13,614 nucleotides of DNA, from positions 1 through 13,614 of the forward strand of contig DATBDL010000372.1 of NCBI GenBank assembly GCA_036269975.1. Direction: 5' to 3'. Source of the DNA: DATEPR01 sp036269975 (GTDB lineage: Bacteria; Actinomycetota; Actinomycetes; Mycobacteriales; Pseudonocardiaceae). Every line of letters starts with the position of its first letter. Positions within the stretch are counted from its first letter, which is position 1. Shown piece by piece: positions 6,306 to 12,523 of the stretch. Below the pieces are notes generated by a model that was not told the origin of the DNA, ran no database searches, and worked only from the letters and a program-made list of their open reading frames with translations. The position numbers were made by a program, and so were the translations under genes.

Positions 6306-7838
6306 ATGCGCCAGTACAGCGACGTCCCGGTGAGCTGCAACGTCACGTCCTACTTCGTGGACCGCAACCTGGAACTGGGCCGGGGCAACCGAACCGCGTT
6401 GATCCACCCCGGCGGCACCACCACGTACGCCGAACTGGCCGCGCTGACCAACCGGATCGGCAACGTCCTGCTGGACAGCGGCGTCCGGCCGGGCCGGCGG
6501 GTGGTGCTCGCGCTCGCGGACGGCGTCGAGTTCGTCGCAACGTGGTACGCGGCGCAGAAGATCGGCGCGGTCACCGCCGAGGTCTACACGTTCCTGCCGG
6601 TCAAGGACTTCGCCTACTACCTGGCCTACACCGAGGCCGACGTGGTGATCGTCGACGCCGAAACGCTGCCCAGGATGCGCGCGGCCGCCCAGGCCGGCGG
6701 ACGGGACGTGCGGCTGCTGGTGGTGGGCGACGCCTCCTTCGACGCGCTGGTCGCCGCGGCATCGCCGTCGCTGGAGGCGGCTGCGACCACGCGGGACGAC
6801 GTGGCGATCTGGAAGTTCACCACCGGCAGCACCGGCGCGCCCAAAGCGTGCGTGCATCCGACCCGCACTCCCCTGCTGAGCTTCCACTGCTACGCACGCG
6901 GCGTGCTGGACATCGACGCGGACGACGTCGTGCTCGCGGTGCCCAAGCTGTTCTTCGGCTACGCGCGGGATCTGGCCGCGCTGTACCCGTTCGGCGTCGG
7001 CGGGGCCGGGATCGTGTTCCCGGAGCGCAGCACGCCGGAACTGCTGTTCGAGCTGATCGAACGGCATCGTCCGACCATCCTGGTGAACGTGCCGACGATG
7101 ATGAACGCGATGATCACCTACGCCGAGGAACACTCGAAACCGGACCTGAGCAGCCTGCGGCTGTGCACTTCAGCGGGTGAGGCACTGCCGGCGGCGCTCT
7201 GCGAGCGTTGGGACGCGATGTTCGGCGTGCCGGTGCTGGACGGCATCGGCTCGTCCGAGGCGTACCACATCTACGTGTCCAACAGGCTGACCGACATCCG
7301 TCCCGGCAGCCTCGGCACACCCGTGCCCGGCTACACCGCCCGCGTCACGGACGCCGACCGCAATCCGTTGCCGGACAACGAGATCGGCCACCTGGAGATC
7401 ACCGGCCCGACGGCGGCACTCGGGTACCACGGCGAACCGGAGAAGTCGGCACAGACGTACTTCGGCGACACGGTCCGCTCCGCCGACCTGTTCAGCCGGG
7501 ACGCCGACGGCGCGTTCCACTACCGGGGCCGGGCCGACGACCTGCTGAAGGTCGGCGGCGTGTGGGTGGCGCCGAGCGAGATCGAGCACTGCCTGATCGG
7601 CCACCCGGACGTGCTGGAGTGCGCCGTGATCGGCTACCAGGCCGAGGGGCTGACCCTGCCGAGGGCGTACGTGGTGCTGCGGGCGGGCGCCGACGCGTCG
7701 CCGGACGCCTTAGCGCAGTGGGTGAAGACCCGACTGTCGCCGCACAAGTATCCGAGGGACGTGCGGCTCGTCGCCGAACTGCCGAAGACCGGGTCGGGAA
7801 AGCTGGACCGGCGCGCGCTGAGAGAAGGGACAGCATGA
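6306..7838 (+). CDS. benzoate-CoA ligase family protein, probable 2-aminobenzoate-CoA ligase
   Basis: An adenylate-forming acyl-CoA synthetase of 510 residues in the benzoate-CoA ligase branch, expected to convert anthranilate, CoA and ATP to 2-aminobenzoyl-CoA, AMP and pyrophosphate. Motifs in order: nucleotide loop WKFTTGSTGAPKACVHP, FFGYARDLAALYPFGVGGAG, DGIGSSEAYHIYVSN with SLGTPVPGY (the DGIGS(T/S)E block is typical of aryl-CoA ligases), hinge region YRGRADDLLKVGGVWVAPSE, and the C-terminal catalytic lysine in LPKTGSGKLDR (K499). The ATG at 6306 lies four bases after the creatininase stop, downstream of a G-rich stretch. The stop overlaps the next gene by four bases. Substrate is assigned from the neighbours, since 2-aminobenzoate, benzoate and salicylate ligases cannot be told apart by eye. 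Confidence 0.9.
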   Translation: MRQYSDVPVSCNVTSYFVDRNLELGRGNRTALIHPGGTTTYAELAALTNRIGNVLLDSGVRPGRRVVLALADGVEFVATWYAAQKIGAVTAEVYTFLPVKDFAYYLAYTEADVVIVDAETLPRMRAAAQAGGRDVRLLVVGDASFDALVAAASPSLEAAATTRDDVAIWKFTTGSTGAPKACVHPTRTPLLSFHCYARGVLDIDADDVVLAVPKLFFGYARDLAALYPFGVGGAGIVFPERSTPELLFELIERHRPTILVNVPTMMNAMITYAEEHSKPDLSSLRLCTSAGEALPAALCERWDAMFGVPVLDGIGSSEAYHIYVSNRLTDIRPGSLGTPVPGYTARVTDADRNPLPDNEIGHLEITGPTAALGYHGEPEKSAQTYFGDTVRSADLFSRDADGAFHYRGRADDLLKVGGVWVAPSEIEHCLIGHPDVLECAVIGYQAEGLTLPRAYVVLRAGADASPDALAQWVKTRLSPHKYPRDVRLVAELPKTGSGKLDRRALREGTA

Positions 7839-8662
7839 GTCCGTTTCGTGGTTCGAGCGAGTTCACGCAGTCGTGGCGGCACTTCGACTTCGAGGTCGCG
7901 GACGGCGTCGCCACCGTGACGCTGAACCGCCCGGACAAACTCAACGCGCTCACCTTCGACAGCTACGCAGACCTGCGCGACCTGCTGCACGAACTGCCCC
8001 ACCGCGGCGACGCGAAGGTGCTCGTGTTGACCGGTCGCGGTCGCGGCTTCTGTTCCGGCGGTGACGTCGAGGAGATCATCGGCGAGCTACAACAGATGGA
8101 AACCGCACGGTTGCTGGAGTTCACGCGGATGACCGGCGCGGTGGTCAAGGCGCTGCGGGAGTGTCCGCTGCCGGTGATCGCGGCGGTGAACGGCGTCGCG
8201 GCCGGTGCCGGTTCGGTGATCGCGCTGGCCAGCGACTTCCGGCTGCTGGCGAAGTCGGCCGCGTTCGCGTTCCTGTTCACGAAGGTGGGACTGGCCGGCG
8301 CGGACATGGGTTCGGCGTACCTGTTGCCCCGGCTGGTCGGCCTCGGCCGTGCGACGGAACTGTTGCTGCTGGGCGACAAGCTCGGTGCGGAACAGGCCGA
8401 ACGGATCGGGCTGGCCACCAATGTCGTCGAGGACGACGCGCTACCCGACGCGGCCCGCGCACTGGCAAGACGCATCGCCGACGGACCCGCGCTGGCGTAC
8501 TCGACCACCAAGGTCCTGCTGACCAGGGAACTGGACATGGACCTCGGCGGCGCGATCGAACTCGAAGCGATCACGCAGGCGCTGCTGATGACCAGCAAGG
8601 ACCACCACGAGTTCTACGCGGCCTGGTCAGAAGGCCGCAAACCACGCTGGAGCGGTCGATGA
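7835..8662 (+). CDS. crotonase-superfamily enzyme lacking the hydratase glutamates
   Basis: A 275-residue enoyl-CoA hydratase/isomerase superfamily protein. The oxyanion-hole segment GRGFCSGGDVEEI and the second oxyanion region AAVNGVAAGAGSVIALASDFRL are present. The C-terminus HHEFYAAWSEGRKPRWSGR is typical of the superfamily. Aligned by eye to rat crotonase, the two catalytic glutamates (144 and 164) correspond to V128 and F148. The segment FTKVGLAGADMGSAYLLPR, with D157, recalls MenB/BadI-type and dienoyl-CoA isomerase enzymes rather than hydratases. A role in isomerisation or hydrolytic opening of a cyclic beta-keto-CoA would fit the pathway, but is inference. AGAGAAGGGA upstream of the ATG is a good ribosome site. 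Starts and ends in ATGA overlaps with its neighbours. Confidence 0.9.
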   Translation: MSPFRGSSEFTQSWRHFDFEVADGVATVTLNRPDKLNALTFDSYADLRDLLHELPHRGDAKVLVLTGRGRGFCSGGDVEEIIGELQQMETARLLEFTRMTGAVVKALRECPLPVIAAVNGVAAGAGSVIALASDFRLLAKSAAFAFLFTKVGLAGADMGSAYLLPRLVGLGRATELLLLGDKLGAEQAERIGLATNVVEDDALPDAARALARRIADGPALAYSTTKVLLTRELDMDLGGAIELEAITQALLMTSKDHHEFYAAWSEGRKPRWSGR

Positions 8663-9060
8663 CACACGAGATCGTCAACCCATCGTCGCTGGCCGAACCA
8701 GCGGGCTTCGCGCACGCCGTGGTCGCGGCGGCTGGTCGTACCGTCTACCTCGGTGGCCAGACCGCGCAGAACCCGGACGGCGAGATCGTGGGCACCACGA
8801 TCGCCGAACAGTTCGACGTGGCCGCCGGCAACGTGATCACCGCACTGACCGCGGCCGGCGGCAAGCCGGCGGACCTGGTGTCGCTGATGATCTACGTGAC
8901 CGACGTGCCGGCCTACCGGGCGGCACTGGCCGAACTGGCTCCGGTCTACCGGCGACACTTCGGCCGGCACTACCCGGCGATCGCGCTGCTCGGCGTGGCA
9001 GAACTGTTCGACCCGACGGCACTGCTGGAACTGGTCGGCACCGCGGTCGTGCCGGCATGA
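8659..9060 (+). CDS. RidA/YjgF-family protein, candidate enamine/imine deaminase
   Basis: A 133-residue member of the RidA (YjgF/YER057c/UK114) family. RidA proteins are homotrimers whose inter-subunit clefts hydrolyse enamines and imines to ketones and ammonia. Visible: AAAGRTVYLGGQTAQNPDGEIVG, TIAEQFDVAAGNVITALTAAGG, VSLMIYVTDVPAYR and the C-terminal LLELVGTAVV strand. The arginine that contacts the substrate carboxylate in RidA (normally near PAR) is replaced: the segment reads HYPAIALLGV with I108 at that place. In the 2-aminobenzoyl-CoA route the reduced ring carries an enamine next to a CoA thioester, so a RidA without the carboxylate arginine would suit removal of nitrogen. Overlaps both neighbours by four bases. 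Confidence 0.92.
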   Translation: MTHEIVNPSSLAEPAGFAHAVVAAAGRTVYLGGQTAQNPDGEIVGTTIAEQFDVAAGNVITALTAAGGKPADLVSLMIYVTDVPAYRAALAELAPVYRRHFGRHYPAIALLGVAELFDPTALLELVGTAVVPA

Positions 9061-10268
9061 TCACGTACGCCCATCTCAGCGACGCACAGCGAGACCTGTT
9101 GCGCACAGCGGAATCCGTCGCCAAGGAGCTCGCGCCGGTCGCGGCGGCTGGCACACCGGGCCGGGTCAACCGGCCACTGGTGGCCGCACTGGCCGAACAC
9201 GGCCTGCTGAGCCGGATCTTCGACTCCGCGATGGACCTGTGCCTGTTGCGCGAGGGCCTTGCCAGGTACTGCACCGAAGCCGAGACGGCGTTGGCGTTGC
9301 AGGGCCTCGGTTCGGCCGCGATCCAGCGGTTCGGGCAGCCGGCCGTGGTCGCCGAGTGGATACCGAGGGTCGCGGCGGGCGAAGCGGTCGCCGCGTTCGC
9401 GCTGACCGAACCGGACGCCGGTTCGGACGTGGCGGCGCTGTCGCTGGCCGCCGAGCGCGACGGCGAGGACTACGTGCTCACCGGCGAGAAGATCTACATC
9501 TCCAACGCGCCGGACGCCGACATCTACACGGTGTTCGCCCGCACCAGCCCGAAGGGCATCACCGGCTTCGCAGTGCCGGGCGACGCCGGGGGTCTCGGCG
9601 GCGAATCGCTCACCCTGATCGCGCCGCATCCGATCGGCCGGCTGCGGTTCGACGGTGTCCGTGTGCCGGCGTCGCACGTGCTCGGCGGGCCCGACAAGGG
9701 CATGTCGGTCGCGATGCGCACGCTGGACCTGTTCCGGCCGAGTGTCGGCGCGTTCGCGGTCGGCATGGGCCAGGCGGCGCTGGACGCGGCGGTGGCGCAC
9801 GCGAGCCGCCGCGAGGCGTTCGGCCGGCCGCTGCGCCAGTTCCAGGGCGTGTCGCACCAACTCGCCGAAGTGGCGATGCGACTACAGGCGGCGCGGCTAC
9901 TGGTCCACTCGGCCGCCACCGCGTACGACACGAACGCCGGTCCGACCACCCAGGCGGCCGCGATGGCGAAGCTGTTCGGCACCGAGACCGCGCAGTTGGC
10001 CGTCGACGTCGCCATCCAGGTGCACGGCGCGGCCGCACTCGCCGACGACCATCCGCTGTCGCACCTCTACCGCGAGGTGCGCGCCCCCCGGATCTACGAG
10101 GGCGCGTCCGAGATCCAACGCGAGATCATCGCGCGGGAGCTGTTCCGGGCACCATCCCAGGGGTCCGGTAGCTCAGTGCGTGGTGGTGGGCAGATGGAGC
10201 ACGTGGTGCTGCTGGAGGTAGGCGACCGCCAGCAGGATCAGCACGATCACGGCGATCCAGCCGAGTAG
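9057..10268 (+). CDS. acyl-CoA dehydrogenase
   Basis: A FAD-dependent acyl-CoA dehydrogenase of 403 residues. Visible: FALTEPDAGSDVAAL and EKIYISNAPDADIYTVFART (flavin-contact middle domain), LRFDGVRVPASHVLG, ASRREAFGRPLRQFQGVSHQ, AIQVHGAAALADDHPLSHLY, and IYEGASEIQREIIARELF with the probable catalytic base E348. It probably oxidises the alicyclic or ring-opened CoA ester. It is last in the seven-gene operon; the ATG overlaps the RidA stop. The family normally ends close to the ARELFR motif at about base 10148. Here 39 further residues of low complexity, Gly/Ser then Gln/Asp/His-rich, are read through DNA that codes on the other strand for a small membrane protein, so the tail is unlikely to be functional. 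Confidence 0.92.
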   Translation: MITYAHLSDAQRDLLRTAESVAKELAPVAAAGTPGRVNRPLVAALAEHGLLSRIFDSAMDLCLLREGLARYCTEAETALALQGLGSAAIQRFGQPAVVAEWIPRVAAGEAVAAFALTEPDAGSDVAALSLAAERDGEDYVLTGEKIYISNAPDADIYTVFARTSPKGITGFAVPGDAGGLGGESLTLIAPHPIGRLRFDGVRVPASHVLGGPDKGMSVAMRTLDLFRPSVGAFAVGMGQAALDAAVAHASRREAFGRPLRQFQGVSHQLAEVAMRLQAARLLVHSAATAYDTNAGPTTQAAAMAKLFGTETAQLAVDVAIQVHGAAALADDHPLSHLYREVRAPRIYEGASEIQREIIARELFRAPSQGSGSSVRGGGQMEHVVLLEVGDRQQDQHDHGDPAE

Positions 10269-10292
10269 GCCGAGACCTCGCTTCCTGGCCAC
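10173..10292 (-). CDS. small single-pass membrane protein
   Basis: A short frame encoding 39 residues: basic start VARKRGLG, one hydrophobic helix LLGWIAVIVLILLAVAYL, then a polar His-rich tail QQHHVLHLPTTTH. The positive-inside rule predicts the N-terminus in the cytoplasm and the tail outside. I prefer the GTG at 10292 because GGAAGGG (10308-10302) lies nine bases upstream. The in-frame ATG at 10301 would leave no space after that site. A clear charge-hydrophobic-polar layout and a good ribosome site argue for a real gene. It overlaps the 3' part of the acyl-CoA dehydrogenase gene in antisense by 96 bases. I do not recognise the family, and no function can be proposed. Confidence 0.6.
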   Translation of the reverse strand: MARKRGLGLLGWIAVIVLILLAVAYLQQHHVLHLPTTTH

Positions 10293-10301
10293 CGAAATCA
10301 T

Positions 10302-10945
10302 CCCTTCCACACCGCAAACCCCCGGCGCCGACACTACTCGGTCCCGATGCGAGCGAGTTCCGCCTGTTTCAGTGCGGCATGCCCGGCTCGGCCGGCCGGA
10401 ACCACCCCAACGGGCGCCACCCGCCCTCGGCCGCATCACTCCTTGGCACCACGATATCTGCGCAGAGTAGATAACGAAGCGGCCTCTCGTGGTATCTGGC
10501 CGCGCCTTGGCCGCTCTGCCGATCCGGCGGGACAGCATGCGCACGCGCCTGGATGTCGACAATCGACAGCAATTGGAACGCACAGTAATCAGAATCGAAA
10601 CAACCGGTTATCACAAGAACCACACACAGCGTCGCTCACCGGTTGAAGTGCGGAAACGATCTGCCGGCCGCAATGCGCCAACCGGGGGATACATCCTCCA
10701 AAACGGATAGACAGGTGGTATGCGCGACCGGTCGGACACCGACCGAAACGACTCAGCCGGCTTACCACGGAATGAAACACGTTCTGTAACGAGGATACGG
10801 CCGACGCCGATTCAGCAAGCAACGACGAACTGCCGCGGCACACCTGACGGGGGCGGTGTCCGCGTCCACCCAGCTAATGCGCAGGGGCGAACTGGGGCGT
10901 CCCGCGATGACGCACGGCCAACGGCAGGCCGGCGCGGAGGCGTAC
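10302..10945. other. long intergenic region with inverted repeats, no convincing gene
   Basis: About 640 bases between the small minus-strand gene and the phosphoglycosyl transferase. Open frames here have arginine/serine-rich compositions typical of chance frames in GC-rich DNA. Part of it, near 10540-10640, is richer in A and T than the coding DNA around it, as promoter regions often are. It contains ACCACGA (10448-10454) paired with TCGTGGT (10487-10493), the palindrome CTGCGCAG (10458-10465), AACCGGTT (10602-10609), CCGGTTG (10639-10645) paired with CAACCGG (10679-10685), and a tight hairpin at 10729-10745. It probably carries the promoters and leader of the flanking genes, but no core promoter stands out. 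Confidence 0.6.
10729..10745 (+). promoter_or_regulatory. hairpin in the leader upstream of the sugar transferase
   Basis: CGGTCGG, loop ACA, CCGACCG form a perfect 7-bp stem. It overlaps the 10-base palindrome CGACCGGTCG (10725-10734), so two alternative structures compete for the same bases. There is no U-tract. It lies about 200 bases before the likely start of the phosphoglycosyl transferase and could be an operator, an attenuator or chance. Confidence 0.35.
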
Positions 10946-12490
10946 ATGATCGAGGACAGTGGCCAGGAGGAACACGTGCTCATCGGGGGCGAGAGACGCG
11001 GAACCGGCTGGTCGGACGGAGTGCGCGACGGACAGGGGCGGGCACGCTTACGCCCGCCGTCGGACAGCCGCACTTCCCAACCCACCAAGGCGGCGTGGGA
11101 ACGCAACTACCAGCTCGCAGTGGTCGGCAGTGACCTGCTGGCCACCGTGTTGGCCCTGTTGATCGGGACGACACTGCTCGGCAACCACATCAACGTCGGC
11201 GCCCCGTACCAGTTGCCGGCCTCCATCGCGGTCACCGAAGTCATCGTCGTCTGCGCGCTCGCCGCGTGCCGCGCGTGGCGCTCCGGCGCACTCGGTCAGG
11301 GTGCGGAGGAGTTCCGGAGGCTGGGGCGTGCGCTGCTCACCGCCGCCGTCATCCTCGCCCTGGTCGCGCTGGCCCTCGGCGACCACAACGCCCGGCCATG
11401 GGTGTTCCTGGTCATGCCGACGATGGCCGTGCTGGCCATGCCGATGCGCTACCTGCTGCGCCGCTACCTGCACCGAGCCCGCCGCGACGGCCGCTGCCTG
11501 CTGCCCGTGGTGGCGGCGGGCCGCACCGATACCGTGCAGGACCTGATCGAGCGCACCCGGCAGATCCCACACATCGGCTGGAAGGTCGAGGCGGTCTGCA
11601 CGGTAGATGGAAGAGCCGGCGGTAGCGACAAGATCGCCGGCGTGCCGGTGATCGGGCAGTTGGCCGATCTGGCGGAACACGTCCGCCGAGGCGGCTACCG
11701 GATCGTAGGTATCACGGCGGACCAGTACTGGACCCCGCGCCGGTTGCAGCAGTTGGCGTGGGACCTGGAGGGCAGTTCGGCGGAGATGGTGGTAGCGCCG
11801 GTGCTGATGGAGGTGGCCGGGCCGCGCGTGCACGTCAGTGGCGTGTTGGGTATGCCGCTGCTGCGGGTCAGCGCGCCGGTGTTCATCGGGGTGCGCAGGG
11901 TGATCAAGGAGATCTTCGACCGGGTAGCCGCGAGCATGCTGACATTGCTGCTCCTGCCGCTGCTGCTGGTGGTAGGCGTGCTGATCAAACTGGACAGCCG
12001 GGGACCGGTGTTCTACCAGCAGAACAGGATAGGCAAGGACGGCCGCCCGTTCACGATGGTCAAGTTCCGCACGATGGTGGTGGACGCCGACGCGAAGCGG
12101 GTAACCCTGCGACTGGCGGACGAGGGCGCGGGCCCGCTGTTCAAGCTCAGGCGCGACCCCAGGGTGACCAGGGTCGGCGGCTGGCTGCGCAGGTACTCGG
12201 TGGACGAGCTCCCCCAGTTGGCGAACGTTCTGGCCGGCACGATGTCCCTGGTCGGCCCGCGGCCGCCGCTGCCGGAGGAGACCAAGACGTATGCACCGGA
12301 CGTACGGCGCAGGCTGCTGGTGAAGCCGGGCCTGACCGGCCTGTGGCAGGTCAGCGGCCGAAGCGACCTACCGTGGGAAGAGGCGGTACGGCTGGACCTG
12401 CGCTACGTCGAGGACTGGTCACTGGCGCTGGACGCCCTGATCCTCTGGAAAACCCTGAGAGCCGTGTTCGGCGGCGAAGGCGCCTACTGA
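10946..12490 (+). CDS. exopolysaccharide polyprenyl phosphoglycosyl transferase (WbaP/WcaJ type)
   Basis: A membrane enzyme of about 514 residues that transfers a sugar-1-phosphate from a nucleotide sugar to undecaprenyl phosphate, starting exopolysaccharide or capsule repeat-unit assembly. Four N-terminal membrane segments (about residues 56-78, 88-110, 128-148, 153-173), a central Rossmann-like part with IAGVPVIGQLADLAEHV, a fifth membrane segment (about 326-350), then the catalytic domain: DSRGPVFYQQNRIGKDG, FTMVKFRTMVVDAD, YSVDELPQLANVLAGTMSLV (DE dyad at 420-421), GPRPPLPEE and KPGLTGLWQVSGRSDLPWEE. ATG at 10946 has GGAGG five bases upstream. An in-frame GTG at 10976 also has AGGAGG five bases upstream. 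Upstream in-frame starts at 10856, 10877 and 10907 have poorer sites. No partner polysaccharide genes are in view. Confidence 0.92.
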   Translation: MIEDSGQEEHVLIGGERRGTGWSDGVRDGQGRARLRPPSDSRTSQPTKAAWERNYQLAVVGSDLLATVLALLIGTTLLGNHINVGAPYQLPASIAVTEVIVVCALAACRAWRSGALGQGAEEFRRLGRALLTAAVILALVALALGDHNARPWVFLVMPTMAVLAMPMRYLLRRYLHRARRDGRCLLPVVAAGRTDTVQDLIERTRQIPHIGWKVEAVCTVDGRAGGSDKIAGVPVIGQLADLAEHVRRGGYRIVGITADQYWTPRRLQQLAWDLEGSSAEMVVAPVLMEVAGPRVHVSGVLGMPLLRVSAPVFIGVRRVIKEIFDRVAASMLTLLLLPLLLVVGVLIKLDSRGPVFYQQNRIGKDGRPFTMVKFRTMVVDADAKRVTLRLADEGAGPLFKLRRDPRVTRVGGWLRRYSVDELPQLANVLAGTMSLVGPRPPLPEETKTYAPDVRRRLLVKPGLTGLWQVSGRSDLPWEEAVRLDLRYVEDWSLALDALILWKTLRAVFGGEGAY

Positions 12491-12520
12491 CCGCCCACAG
12501 CTCGGCCCGGTCGGGCGGTC
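12489..12520. terminator. probable bidirectional terminator hairpin
   Basis: GACCGCCC (12489-12496) and GGGCGGTC (12513-12520) form a perfect 8-bp GC-rich stem around a 16-base loop. It begins within the transferase stop codon and ends three bases before the stop of the convergent ROK gene. There is no T-run, which is common for actinobacterial hairpins. The position between converging genes supports a terminator role on both strands. Confidence 0.6.
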
Positions 12521-12523
12521 GGC

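Noticed and set aside
10161..10200. tRNA-like stretch containing GGTAGCTCAGT
   Set aside because: The D-stem partner GAGC is too far away, and no anticodon arm, T-arm or CCA follows. It lies inside coding sequence.
10602..10945. Possible riboswitch in the sugar transferase leader, suggested by the AACCGGGGGATAC-like segment
   Set aside because: I could not match the conserved core of c-di-AMP or other riboswitches; only simple hairpins are visible.
10720..11133. 137-residue plus-strand open frame upstream of the sugar transferase
   Set aside because: Arg/Thr/Gly-rich chance composition, no domain, and it overlaps the true transferase frame in another phase.
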